The position numbers and the translations under genes are program-made. From the NCBI GenBank assembly GCA_023213395.1, contig CM041465.1:152279741-152343740 (forward strand): a stretch of 64,000 nucleotides of DNA, written 5' to 3'. This document shows positions 12,289 through 22,665 of this stretch, one piece after another (the first letter of the stretch is position 1; every line of letters begins with the position of its first letter). Source of the DNA: Cycas panzhihuaensis. Taxonomy: Eukaryota; Cycadophyta. The notes under the pieces were generated by a model that saw nothing but the letters and a program-made list of their open reading frames with translations, ran no database searches and was not told where the DNA came from.

Positions 12289-13153
12289 TGATCCAGGAGG
12301 ATCTACCATATGTTTACAGGATGCAGAAAATGCTAGGCATTGGCATAACTAAAAGAGATATAGCCAAATGGTATCAAAATTATATGAAATTTTGTGAAAA
12401 GGAAGAAGACACATCCCACTAAACGTGTACAAAAGGTGGGGTTCAGAAAATATCATTTGATTAGAGTTCAAGCCTTATTTTGCATAAAAGTAATCCCACA
12501 GTTAGTAGAAAAATAACAAATACATATTATTATTAAATGAATAAAAATATAGTCAAATGACATCCAAATGAGCTAAAATTTTGAGGAAGAAGAGAGGGCA
12601 TGCGTTCCTATATGTGTACCAAATTTGAGATGAATTAGAGTCAGTCAAGGTCAGTTACAAGCCACAACTTGTAAGAATTATATGAAGGCCACTTGGACAA
12701 CATGCATTCTAGTGGTTAGTGGTTATACTTGTGTGATTGCCACTTGTTAAACATGTAATTTGGGTTTCTTTCTATAAATTGAGCCCTATTACAAGTTGGA
12801 GAGGTGGTTCTTAGAGGTGAAAGACACTTGACTTGGGAAGCATCCTTGGAGAAGCATTTTGGAGGGTTGGAGTCCCCCTTATGGTATAATTGTATTATTT
12901 ATTCCTTGTAATTTAACCATTCTTTTACTAGTTGATTTCTCCACCATTAAATGGAGATTTTCATAGTTTAATAAAAGTACTACTCCTTATGCTTTTGGAG
13001 CAATGTTAAGAATAAATGATTTGGTGTAGAATTTTCTTTTGTAAGCTCATTTTTGTTTTGATGTTATTGGGATTTCTACACTAACTCCCAGGATCTCAAG
13101 GAGAAAAGGTTGATAATTGACTTCTTTACCAATTAAGCTCTATTTTGGGATCA
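12289..13153 (+). repeat. 3' LTR of element A
   Basis: 865 bp, starting TGATCC and ending GGGATCA, followed by TSD GGTGG at 13154-13158. Confidence 0.93.
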
Positions 13154-14110
13154 GGTGGCTACAAGAGAGGTAACTATAGCTATGATAGGAGTAAAGATCC
13201 TCAAAGTAAAGGAGGCAGAGGTTGAGGAGACACCATCTACTCTAAGGGATGAGAAGTTAGGTGTAGAGGAGTTGGGAGTCAAGGAGGCTATAGCTGGAGA
13301 GGCAACAACTAGAGAGGTGTCAGCTAATCCTAGAGGTGAGGTCTCTCTCTTTTCATAGCTATAAATTTTAATTTAGTTATTTGATTTGAGATCTTTATGA
13401 TGTTATCATTTATGTTTATGGATTTTATTTATAGTCCACACTGACACATGGACTTGCATGATTAGCAGGTGGAGAGGTCATAGAGGAGATAATCAAGATA
13501 GTTATAATGGAGCTCTTCCCACAGGTATGGGGAGGGTTGGCCTCCCACCGTAGATAGTGAAGAGCCAGGCTCAATAGGACCCCATACAATAGCTTTCACC
13601 TCCATCATTTGAGTCAGAGATATATGGTCCGTGGAGGCCCAGGGGAGACAGATTGAGAGGGATCAACTCCATGCAGAGAGGGACTAGCTCGAGTGTAGGA
13701 GTTAGAGGACCAAGCAAGGGATAGAGTGATCCAAGGAGATCTAGGGGCCAAGAGGAAGATTGTAGTCCTAGAGACTAAGTAAGTAGAGGTCTAAGGATAC
13801 TTATTTAGGGTACATGAGAGCTACGATTGAATCTGAGAGATGTAGGATCAATTAACTAAGGTGATAGAGGAGAGAGACTAGTTATAGTACAATATGACCG
13901 ATTAGTTAATAGATAGAAAATGGGTCTTCACGTACCTACACATACATAACTATGCCATCCTAGAGTAGATTGAGGCTAGGACCTCATAGAGATAAAGGAG
14001 GAGCTTGGTCCCTGAGAGAGTAGGGTAGCCCAGGGAGACACACCATGAGTACAACATTCCCGTAGACTTTTGTATCATAGTTTTAATAAGAGGAAAGCTT
14101 TAGATCTCTA
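13154..14110 (+). pseudogene. antisense PMD-like gene of element B, 3' part with conserved intron
   Basis: This continues the gene split by element A. The first five bases are the TSD copy GGTGG. A run rich in Val-Glu-Glu codons leads to an intron with donor GTGAGG at 13336 and acceptor ATTAGCAG at 13468 (133 bp). It lies at the same place as the 111-bp intron of the D copy (30911-31021). After it come blocks matching the coiled-coil C-terminus seen in D at 31022-31600. Many stops are present. Confidence 0.55.
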
Positions 14111-14829
14111 GGGGGTTTTATACTTGACATATATATGATTATACATCCTCCTTGTAAGAATTTTGGCTTCCTAGGGCACATTCTACCAACACATTTTGTA
14201 TTATCATGGATGATTATATACATATATAGAGATGGGGGAACACATTGGTATCCTATTTTAATATGAGTTGTTGATTTACTTTGATGGTTATGGATGTATG
14301 AATGCATGTTTGCATAGATCTTATTATGTTATTTATTTATTTGTATATCCTTTTGTATAGTGTAGCACTCACACTAGACATACATGATCACCCTATATAC
14401 TATGTAATCTCATGTGGCTCTAGGGAGAGGGGGTCACTTTTACCTTAGAAGGAAAATAGTGATTCAGACATTAAAGAGAATAAGAACAGGTATAAATACC
14501 CTAAAAGTAGTAAGAGGAGATAAGGTCTATCTTAAGAAGCCCTCTATAGGCACCAACTTATGCTCAAAAGTGAATAGTTACTTCCTAAAGAAGGAACCAA
14601 ACATAAGCATGAAGACATGCCCCTATGGTGACATATTTACCACTACCCATGGGCTAAAATAAGGGCTATGTTTGTTGAGGGGAAATATGACACCTTCAGA
14701 AATAGGCATAGACATTGTGATAATAAACAGAATTACTACAGACTTAAATACATGCCATGCCCCTAATGAGAGTCCTTGTTATTGTATTTGAATGGTAGTT
14801 TAGGCTCATTCCAGAGTAAGTGACTGGCT
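14111..14829. other. spacer between the antisense gene and integrase of element B
   Basis: AT-rich. The end (about 14799-14829, containing TGGTAGTTTAGGCTCATT) matches the element D sequence near 32372. I see no coding pattern. Confidence 0.4.
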
Positions 14830-16210
14830 TTCTTTCTACTTAGAAGGAGAATAATAAACCATAGAATTTTTTTAGAAACTTATCATTTATGGATTTGTCA
14901 AACTCAAGGCCCTCTAACTTGGCTATCCTATATGCACCATTGTCGAGGCTCTCAAGAATGACAAAAGGGCCCACCTATTTGGGGCCAAATTTTGATAGGT
15001 AATCATAGAGATACTCTAGCTTGAGGAATTGGTTCTTGGGATTCAAGGGGTGAGGATGTAGATGCTTGTCATACATCCTTTGTACCCTAGCCTTGGATGT
15101 TAGGTTAGCTTGGTACATGGCCAAGCGTCTTTCATCCATAGCCTTGAGGTTGAGGAGGTAAGCCTAGTGGCACCATTTCTCATTGACGAACTCTTTAAGG
15201 GATACCCTTAAAGAGGGAATCCCAACTTCTAAAGGCAAAATTATGTCAATTTCATAAACCATAGAGAAAGGTGTCATCCCTATAGCAGTGCAGATCGAGG
15301 TGCGATAGGCCCACAATGCTGAATAAAGTTAAACATGTCAATCTCTTTGAGATTGGGCAATGATTTTATTTAGAATATTAATTAGGGTTTTATTGAAAGA
15401 TTCAATTTGGCCATTAGCCTAGGGGTAACAAAGGGATGAAGTCTTATGAGAGATCTTGAATTTCTCATAAAGCTTATCCATCTCTTTATTATAGAATGGA
15501 GTTCCATTATTTGTGATGATAATGCTTGGAATCTAAATCGATAGATAATATGTTGATACACAAAGGTGGTAATCATCTTACCAATTGTAGAAGACAATGG
15601 GATAGATTCATCCCATTTGGTGAAGTACTTCGTTGCATTTAAGATAAATTTATGCTAAACTAAGGAAGGTAGAGTAATAGCTCTAACTAAGTCTAATCCC
15701 CATTGGGAGGAAGGCTAGGGGGATATGATAGCACACAACACCTCAGAAGGCTAGTGGATAACATTGGCATGCTCTTAGCATCTATTGCAACACTATACAT
15801 AGGCATAGGAATCCTTGAACAAGGATGGCCAATAATATCCTATGCAAAGGATTCTTTATGCCATGGATTGGCCTCCAAAGTGGCCTCCACAAATGGCACT
15901 ATAGCATTCATACAGAATCTGGTCAATCTCCTTGGGATTAAGGTAAAGAGGAGAATGCCATCAAAGGATTGCTTATCCAATATGTCATATATAAGGAAGT
16001 GTTATCAAGCGAAAGCCCTAATATGTGACTTTACTTTATCATTGGTATTATTAGGGTATTGCTATTGATTAAGGTATTGTATAATATCCTTATATAATTT
16101 TCTATCAGCTAATGGATGGGGGGATGTATGTTACAGAGTTAAGATGGGCTCATCCAACAATGAATCATTAACTAGAACCCTAAGAGAATTAGGGATGGGG
16201 GTATCAATTA
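14830..16210 (-). pseudogene. integrase region of element B
   Basis: The minus-strand reading matches the D integrase block by block. The C-terminal piece (SLDNGAYRI, LKKFYG-like) lies near 14900. The catalytic core holds NNGTPF, ..YP*ANGQIESFNKTL (stop in place of Gln) around 15400-15520. The zinc-finger side lies near 15750-15900 and the linker before integrase near 15930-16200. Stops and shifts break it throughout. As in D, no aRNase H separates RNase H from integrase here. Confidence 0.8.
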
Positions 16211-16239
16211 ACTATTCCACAATTATCATCCCCTTCTTA

Positions 16240-16600
16240 GACTTCTAATTAATAATTTTAAGGTTGTATTCCTAAATGAGGATGACCCATTTACTTATCC
16301 TTATTATCAAATCTGACCAGGTCAAAAGGTATCTCATCATATCAAATTAGATGATCATATGAGTGGTATTGCCTAAGAGGTAGTTTCTAAACTTCTTAGT
16401 GGTATGAACTGAGGCTAAGCACTCCTTTCATCTAGCAGGTAGTTCAATTCTATTGCCACCAACATGTGACTAATAAAATAGATAGCTCTCTTAGTTTTTG
16501 AGTGATCTTCTTAGGCTAGCATGGCTCCCAAGGGTTCATTCATTGTTAAGGTGTATAAAATAAAAGGACAGTCAAAGAGGAGAGATGCCAATATGGGAGC
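16240..16600 (-). pseudogene. RNase H of element B
   Basis: Aligns with 33840-34140 of D: the Y-F-I-S-R-S-L-like block near 16470 and the F-R-N-Y-L-L-G-like block near 16380. Degenerate. Confidence 0.7.
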
Positions 16601-16639
16601 AGATATAAGAGCCCAATTAATCACTTGAAATGCCTCTTG

Positions 16640-17667
16640 GGCCTTAGGAGACTAGAGAAATGGAGCTCCCTTCTTCAGTAAGTTAGTCAAAGGTCTAGCA
16701 TTTATTACAAAATTCACTAAGAAACATCTCAGAAACCCTAACCTCCCTAAGAATGACTTGATTTGTTGTTAGGTTCTTGGGGATGGCATCTTGACAATGG
16801 CCTTAACCTTGTCAGGGTCTATTTGGATTCCTTATTTAGAGACAAGGAAACCTAAGAGCTTCTTAGATGTCATTATAAAAATAAATTTAAGCAGGTTTAA
16901 GCTGACATGATACTTGCGGTACCTTATGAAGGTGGCTCTAAAGCCTATGGGATGATTGACCCTCTTACAAGAGAGCCCCATCATATCATCCATAAAATTT
17001 TCAAGAGTTTTATTTATAAGGTCATGAAAAATAAATTCCATCACCCTTTAGTAAGTGGCACCTACATTCTTTAATCCAAAGGGTATGGCCTTGTAATCAA
17101 AGGTCCCACATGGAGTAGTGAAGGTTGTCTTGTGATGATCTTCAAGGGATATTTGGATCTAGTTATATCTGAAGAAGCCATCCATTAAGGACATGACTTC
17201 AAAGCTAACAGTTCAATCAATGATTTGACCAATAAACAAGAGAGAGAAGTTGTCCTTAGGCCAAGTATTGTTGATATCCCAAAAGTCAATACAAATCCTA
17301 ATCGTCCTATTCTTTTTTGCGATAAGTATCATGTTGGAGACCCACTTAGGATAATTAATGGAAGTAATAAGTCCTACGTCTAGCAAATTTTTCACTTCTA
17401 TTTTAATAACAACTAATAGTTTAGGATATAAAGGGCATTATTTTTATCATACAGTGTAAACGCTCGAAATGGTAGTGAGGTTATGGGTTACAATGACAAA
17501 ACATATACCCTTCATATCTGAATAATCCCATGTAAAAACATCTTGGAATTCTTGGAACAATAGGGTGCATTCCTTTATCTCTTAGGAAAAACACTCTACC
17601 CCAATCTTAATGACCTTACTAGGGACAAGGATGATATTCTTTGTTGCCCCTGTGCACATAGCATTCA
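16640..17667 (-). pseudogene. reverse transcriptase of element B
   Basis: Minus strand. The open pieces include PKWVSNMILIAKKNRTIRIC and NFSLLFIGQIID (N-terminal half), and LENFMDDMMGLS, with catalytic FMDD intact near 16980. The same sites in D read LEVFMDDMMGLS. Similarity to D ends at the CATAGCATTC sequence at about 17664, which is the junction with the copia remnant. Confidence 0.85.
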
Positions 17668-17826
17668 ATTAGCCAATCTACCAAATGGATGTGAAGAGTA
17701 CTTTCCTTAATGAAGAGCTTACAGAAGAGGTTTTCTTGAAGCAACCTCTTGACTATGGTGTTCCAAGCAAAGAACACTTAGTTTATAAGCTCAAGAAATA
17801 TTTATATAGACTAAAGAAAGCACCAT

Positions 17827-17831
17827 GTGCT
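17827..17831. repeat. target-site duplication of element C (left)
   Basis: GTGCT before the left LTR. It is repeated at 21280-21284. Confidence 0.95.
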
Positions 17832-18110
17832 TGTTGGGTGTAATACTCAATTCCATTAGCCCTATGTAAACTCTCTCTATCTTGTGTATTCTATATTAGA
17901 GTTGTGGGCCACCTTGATATGTGCGCCACCTCTAAGTAGTCCAATGGGGTTCTTTCTCTAGTGGTGAAGTTGTACTATAAGTATGTACTCTTACTTGTTC
18001 ATAATTGAGTTTTGGACAATTCTCCAACATGGTGTCTATTCTGTGCATACTTCATCTTTTGTTGCTCACCATTAGGGTTTGATATGCTTGTCAATTTACT
18101 AATCCTAACA
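17832..18110 (+). repeat. 5' LTR of element C
   Basis: 279 bp, from TGTTGGGTGT to ATCCTAACA. The visible differences from the 3' LTR are A/C in the ..TTTTGG.CAATT.. stretch and G/A in ..ATTCT.TGCAT... Confidence 0.97.
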
Positions 18111-18122
18111 TGGTATCAGAGC
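18111..18122 (+). other. primer-binding site of element C
   Basis: TGGTATCAGAGC directly adjoining the 5' LTR (tRNA-iMet type). Confidence 0.95.
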
Positions 18123-18713
18123 CCAAGGTTCAACCCTTGGAGGCCTTTCTTGCAAATCCTAGTACATGTCATTCATGTTTTTGAGCTTTCAAGTCTTGTA
18201 AATTTTTTGATGTGCCTGTTTCGTGACTTCGTCAAGTTGAAGATCATTTCAAGTTATATCTGATGCATATTTTGTTATGGGAATGATATCAAATTTTGAA
18301 AGGCTATTTTTGGTGATGATGAGAGGCTGTTTTCAAGCCTATTTTGAAGTTTCAGAAATTTGAAGCCTGTTGATGCTGCTCAAGTGGACACTTTCTCCAC
18401 ATGTGGTACCATAATAAATTTGCATGCAGGTGAAAGTCCACGAAAGCTTATGTTCAGATTCCACCATCGAAGACCATCTCTGTTGCATGTCAGTGGACAA
18501 TAATGCAACTAGGATTGTTGACAGCAGTTGTGTGAGTTCTTCTTGGCCAGGAGCAACTCTATTTCAAATTTTTTTTTGTAGATCTGTAGGTGGATAAAGG
18601 TCATATTCTATTTCTGTTGATATATACTCTTTTTGTGGCTTTCTGTATTGAAAATTAAAAAAAATTATATGTATGGCCTTCACAATTTGGCCTCCGTTTA
18701 TATGTATTTTTCA
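18123..18713. other. leader region of element C, no coding pattern
   Basis: Sequence between the PBS and a poly(A) run. It probably holds the packaging/leader functions of the element. No conserved protein is recognised. Confidence 0.4.
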
Positions 18714-18736
18714 AAAAAAAAAAAAAAAAAAAAAAA
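18714..18736. repeat. poly(A) run
   Basis: About 23 A residues next to the 3' end of the SLD5 fragment. Read from the minus strand it is poly(T), so it is not the tail of an SLD5 transcript. It may mark a join made during template switching. Confidence 0.8.
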
Positions 18737-18744
18737 GAGGAAAG

Positions 18745-19004
18745 TCATGGGTCTGTGCCACTCCTAACAAATGCAGCTATTGTCTCTTCCTGTAATTGGA
18801 TTTGTTCTCGAGCCCGTTGAACCAAGTCAAGTTGATATGTAAAAACTTCCGGGGCAGCTTTCTCATTTCTCCATGCACGGTTAAGCAGCTCTACATCGTA
18901 TTGTTTTAACAGGGCACCGCCTTGGAAGAAGGGTGTCTATGTCTTCTGTATTAATTGAGTGTGTCCGCTACCTTTGCATTGGGATCCATGGAGGAAGTTG
19001 GCAT
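18745..19004 (-). pseudogene. SLD5: captured fragment of SLD5 (GINS complex subunit)
   Basis: The minus strand encodes the N-terminal part of the DNA-replication protein SLD5, one of the four GINS subunits that work with the CMG helicase. The diagnostic run is DVELLNRAWRNEKAAPEV followed by LVQRAREQIQLQEETI and VRSGTDP, then TGA at 18745. Plant SLD5 proteins have the same pattern, and the human protein is related over it. A start-like ATG is at 19004 (MPTSSMDPNAKVADTL), then NTEDIDTLL, with a shift of frame before DVELL. It ends where the plant protein would continue into its next conserved segment, so only about the first 80 residues were taken. It cannot make a working protein. Confidence 0.85.
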
Positions 19005-19090
19005 GTCGGTAACGACATTCCTGTGCTTTTCTGGTGGTCTATTTCCAGGACTCGGTCCATGTGAACGGTAAAACCCGTCGGGGAGGAGGG

Positions 19091-19400
19091 CACGCAAAAT
19101 CGGACTCAGAGGTGACGAGCTTGGCTCCTTCATCGCTAAGACGGCTGGTATATATCCCCACAGGATGGACGCAACAGCAAAAGGGATGGAATCAGTGTAG
19201 TGTTATTGAAGAAGAGGGGAAGTTCGAGGACGATGACGCTAAGAAAAGCCTCTCTCGGCGCTATTATGTCTTACTGTTTATCCTGTGCTTGCTCTTCTGT
19301 TCACCATCTTCTCTTATACGGGATGCCACCCCTACAAGTCAGAGATCACCGTGAAGAGCATTACCTTCAATGATTTTTACATTTCAGAATTTTTGTCTGC
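19091..19400 (+). pseudogene. captured fragment of a LEA_2/NHL-family membrane protein gene
   Basis: The plus strand opens with HAKSDSEVTSLAPSS, the N-terminal signature of a plant LEA_2-domain family (At1g45688-like); the initiator ATG reads GGG. The Ser-rich segment that normally follows is almost wholly missing. Then come GWNQCSVIEEEG, an Asp/Glu run, SLSRRYYVLLFILCLLF (start of the single membrane anchor) and, after a frameshift near 19335, YKSEITVKSITFNDFYI, the start of the LEA_2 domain. The rest of the domain is absent. The family is membrane-anchored and related to NDR1/HIN1-like proteins. It lies head-to-head with the SLD5 fragment, about 85 bp apart. Confidence 0.85.
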
Positions 19401-20403
19401 TCTCATAAAGACTCTGACAACACTGTAACTCCGTACAATAAAAGCGGAAATCGCGACGCTGGTGGTAAGGGTGAAGAACGTATTCATGATGCCTAATGGC
19501 GGCTCGACCCTATGCATCCCTCGCCGCTCTTCAATCCTGCGACCTCGCATACCTGCACATCGATGGCGACGGTGACCTGGTAAAAGCTATGGCGGCGACC
19601 CTAATGATGATTTTTCTTCACAGAACCCTAAACCTAATTAGGGTTAACATTTTTAATGATATATATATATATTTATAAATCGGCGTATGACGTTTGAATG
19701 CGGACGTGAAGTGTTTTAAGAAAGGGTTTATTTTTTTGGTTTTAAAAATTTGATCAAATCATATTATATAACGTTTTGAAGTCTGCTTAGCTCCTCATCA
19801 CTTCAGCCCCAGGTTTTATGGAGCCCTCATATAACCAACAGCTAGCTTATGAAGGGGGCTAACTCCTTTTTCGTCCTTTTTCGGCATTATTAAGGGGTAC
19901 TTGTCACGTTTTTTTACTGTATCTTGAGATTGGGAGGTCCGATTTCAGTTCCCTCTGTTGCGTTGGATCCGTAACAGAGAGAGCTTTCATTTTAAAGTTC
20001 AAAGTCACAAGTTTCTATTTATCTTCATTTTTTCTCAGTTTCTTCAGGCACATATTGTATTTTCAAGGTTTTCTTGATGTAATGTACCCCGAATGGGGGG
20101 GATGACATGTACTATGGACTTCTTTTTAGCTCTTGAAGAACCCATTGTGACCTTATTGTACTTCATTTATGAGAGAGAGTCACATGTGCTACACAAGTCA
20201 CATATCATTTTTAGTCATGTAAAAAATTTCTAATGCTGGTTATTTTTGCCCATGGTGGCAAGTTGTTAGCCCAATGAGGCATCTTTTAGCCCATGTGGCA
20301 TGTTTGAGGCCATAGTGCCATTGTATTTCCGGCCAATAGATGCCGAAGAAGTGCTAGTCCTATTGAGCAAGAGGTAGGACACACTTTTAGAAGCTACTCT
20401 TGC
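19401..20403. other. element C interior between the captured genes and the duplicated segment
   Basis: A GC-richer part (to about 19640) could be further captured DNA. One short frame starts MAARPYASLAALQSCDLAYL at 19496, but I do not recognise it. The rest is AT-rich. A G-run (GAATGGGGGGGATGAC near 20091) resembles the 3' polypurine tract. Confidence 0.4.
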
Positions 20404-20947
20404 TTGCCATGTGCTTTATACATATATATTTTCCTACTTGCACTCCCATATGAGCAACAGGTGGGACCTTATACAGCTACTCTTGCCAGCTCCTGACTGA
20501 TCCACGTATACAAAGGGAGTTCCTACCCAATCAAGGCTTGAAGCTACCGATAACTCATGCATTCCAGTAGATGGACTCCACTTCATATGGACATCAACAG
20601 CTTTCATATTCGGTGCAGCTGTGTTTATGATCCAAAGAATGTTTATGATCCAAAGAAAGATTTATGATCCAGCAGACTTTTGGAGACTCTTGCCATGTGC
20701 CATGTGCCATGTGCTTATTATATATATTTTCCTGCTTGCACTCCCATATGAGCAAGGGTGGGACCTTATATGACTACTCTTGCCACTCCCGATTGCTCCA
20801 CGATACAGAGGGAGTTCCTACCAATCATGGCGGTTGCAGCGGCTGATAACCCATGCATTCTGGTAGATGGACTCTACTTCATATGGACTTCAGCAGCTTT
20901 CTATTATGTGCAGCAGCGGTTCTGATCCAGCAACTTTTTGGAGACTT
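20404..20947. repeat. tandem duplication inside element C (2 x about 260-285 bp)
   Basis: Copy 1 is about 20404-20688 and copy 2 about 20689-20947. Both run from CTTGCCATGTGC through CACTCCCATATGAGCAA and GGGAGTTCCTACC to GATCCAGCA..TTTTGGAGACT. Copy 1 also holds a small internal repeat of TTTATGATCCAAAGAA-like units at 20622-20669. Confidence 0.9.
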
Positions 20948-20989
20948 GAGCTTATCATTGAAGTGACGACATTTATGTAATTGACTATT

Positions 20990-21000
20990 ACAGGGGGGAA
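20990..21000 (+). other. polypurine tract of element C
   Basis: CAGGGGGGAA directly before the 3' LTR. Confidence 0.9.
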
Positions 21001-21279
21001 TGTTGGGTGTAATACTCAATTCCATTAGCCCTATGTAAACTCTCTCTATCTTGTGTATTCTATATTAGAGTTGTGGGCCACCTTGATATGTGCGCCACCT
21101 CTAAGTAGTCCAATGGGGTTCTTTCTCTAGTGGTGAAGTTGTACTATAAGTATGTACTCTTACTTGTTCATAATTGAGTTTTGGCCAATTCTCCAACATG
21201 GTGTCTATTCTATGCATACTTCATCTTTTGTTGCTCACCATTAGGGTTTGATATGCTTGTCAATTTACTAATCCTAACA
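21001..21279 (+). repeat. 3' LTR of element C
   Basis: 279 bp, TGTTGGGTGT to ATCCTAACA, followed by TSD GTGCT at 21280-21284. Confidence 0.97.
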
Positions 21280-22245
21280 GTGCTTGGTATATAAGGATTG
21301 ATGCCTTCCTCACTTAGCATAGATTTTATTATTTACCCTTGACCTAGACTTGTATATTTATGTTAGAGAAAACTTGATCACCATAATTATTTTATGTGGA
21401 TGATCTAGTAATCATAGGGAACAATAGTAAAGCCATAGCTTGGTTATATTCAAAATTAAAAAGTAACTTTGAGATGATAGATCTTAGGTTACTCCATTAT
21501 TTCCTTAGAATTGAAGTTTAATAGGAACTAGACCACATCTTCCTATCTTAATCAAAATATACTAATGAACTCTTGTAAAGATTCAAGATGATAGATTGTA
21601 AGCCAGCACCAACTTCTATAGAAACATGAACCAAGTTGAACTTGGATGAACAAGGCAAATCATTTGATTCCAATTTATACTGATAATTAGTTGGAAGTCC
21701 TATCTACCTCACCCACACTCTACTAGATATCTATTATGCAGTTAAGATCTATTCTAGGTATATGTCAAAACCCAAAGCATCCCACTAGAATGGTATGACT
21801 ATGATTCTTAAATATATTTATGGTATACATTAGTTTGGACTTAACTACAACTAAACTAAGACTCCTATCCTCAGAGAATACATAGATGTTAACTGGGTAA
21901 ATTGCCAAGACATTCGCCATTCAACTTTAGGATATAGTTTTGACATGAATTTAGTTATAATCTCTTAAAGTTGTAAGAAGCGGCCAAATATTACTCTTTC
22001 CTCCACTAAAGTTAAATATAAAGTAACTCTTCATACCACTATGTAGTTGATTTAGCTTAGAAGAATTCTCACCAAGTTTGGACTTTAACAAACTGTACCT
22101 ACCACTCATTACTATGACAACTAAAGTGTATTGAAGATGACAAGGAATCTAGTCTTCCATGCTAAAACCAAGCATATTAAGGTCTGACATTAGTTCATCC
22201 GTGATTATGTGTAAAACAAATAAGTAGATCTAGTTTACTAATTAA

Positions 22246-22665
22246 TGTAGGAAATATATTGTAGGAGAATAGGGCAGAACATATAACCAAATCACATAGA
22301 TCAATATTGCATCAATATAGCATGATAGCATAAACACATGAAAGCATTATTATTCAATCCATTGTAGTAGAAAAGAGTAATATAAATTTCAATAATGAGG
22401 CGGTGTCTAAAGACACTAGGGTTACACACCCCTCAATATTTATAATTTGGGGGAGGAGGGAAACTCCTCAACCCCTGAATTCAAAATAATAATAAAATAA
22501 TATTCACTTAACTCAAATAAAACTAACTCAACTTAACATAGATCAAAGTTAAACTTACCTTAACTTACCTTGACATGTTGAGCATCACATGTCTAAATTG
22601 AAGATGGTGAAGTGTACAATCCTGGTTGGAAGGTGGGAGTGGAGTGATAATAATTAACTCTAACA
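22246..22665 (-). repeat. 3' LTR of element G
   Basis: About 420 bp, starting TGTAGGAAAT and ending ACTCTAACA on the plus strand. It matches the solo LTR at 47673-48106 over its whole length. On the minus strand a purine tract (ATTAGGGGGGAGAA) lies just before its TG end at 22665, so it is the 3' LTR of a minus-strand element whose body lies to the right. It cuts the copia RNase H of F. Confidence 0.8.

Larger units (their letters stand above)
6813..13153 (+). mobile_element. element A: complete Ty3/gypsy retrotransposon (6.34 kb)
   Basis: It has two direct LTRs (6813-7678 and 12289-13153), a TGGTATCAGAGC primer-binding site, gag-pol, a purine tract and a perfect 5-bp target-site duplication. 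Domain order is gag, PR, RT, RNH, INT (gypsy order). No chromodomain is seen after the GPY/F-like region. All open segments share one frame from 7722 to 12248, interrupted by 11 stops and no frameshift. By eye the LTRs differ at roughly 7% of the first 195 bases, so the insertion is old but younger than its host element B. Element J is a relative: both share the LGNPYL..DRD and LISA.QAKR.INA segments. Confidence 0.95.
495..17667 (-). mobile_element. element B: old Tat-like Ty3/gypsy retrotransposon, truncated and nested
   Basis: Read on the minus strand, from right to left, it shows RT, RNase H, integrase, an antisense PMD-type gene, an aRNase H relic, a purine tract and a 3' LTR. The same order of recognisable blocks, apart from the aRNase H, occurs in element D (25761-41771), so both belong to one family. 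Element A (6813-13153) is inserted in the antisense gene. The gag, protease and 5' LTR are missing: similarity to D stops at about 17667, where a plus-strand copia RT begins. Many stops and small gaps show it is long dead. Family placement (Tat lineage) is inferred from the aRNase H, the antisense additional gene and the tRNA-Arg-like PBS of its sister D. Confidence 0.8.
17832..21279 (+). mobile_element. element C: young non-autonomous LTR retrotransposon with captured host-gene fragments
   Basis: 3448 bp with 279-bp LTRs that differ at 2 sites, a tRNA-iMet PBS directly after the 5' LTR, a polypurine tract directly before the 3' LTR and a perfect TSD GTGCT. No gag or pol is present. The interior instead holds an SLD5 fragment (minus strand), a LEA_2/NHL gene fragment (plus strand) and a duplicated leader-like segment. 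It must rely on proteins of another element for copying, and by LTR divergence it is the youngest insertion in the window. It sits inside the copia RT of F, so F is older. Confidence 0.95.
17668..22245 (+). pseudogene. element F: Ty1/copia RT-RNase H remnant, interrupted by element C
   Basis: The plus strand at 17675-17831 encodes a copia RT segment, IYQMDVKSTFLNEEL ... YKLKKYLYRLKKAPCA. Element C interrupts it at GTGCT. From 21285 the same protein resumes with W-Y-I-R-I-D and the catalytic LFYVDDLVIIGNN (YVDD intact). It then runs through the D-C-K-P-A-P-T block, S-P-I-Y-L, and the RNase H motifs (DVNWVNCQD, SSTKVKYK, NLVFHAKTKHIKV), with stops mainly where Gln or Arg is expected. Gag, protease, integrase and the first part of RT are missing. 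The 3' end is cut by the LTR at 22246. Confidence 0.85.

Noticed and set aside
18714-18736. Poly(A) tail of a processed SLD5 transcript
   Set aside because: The run is on the wrong strand for SLD5 and the SLD5 piece stops in mid-protein.
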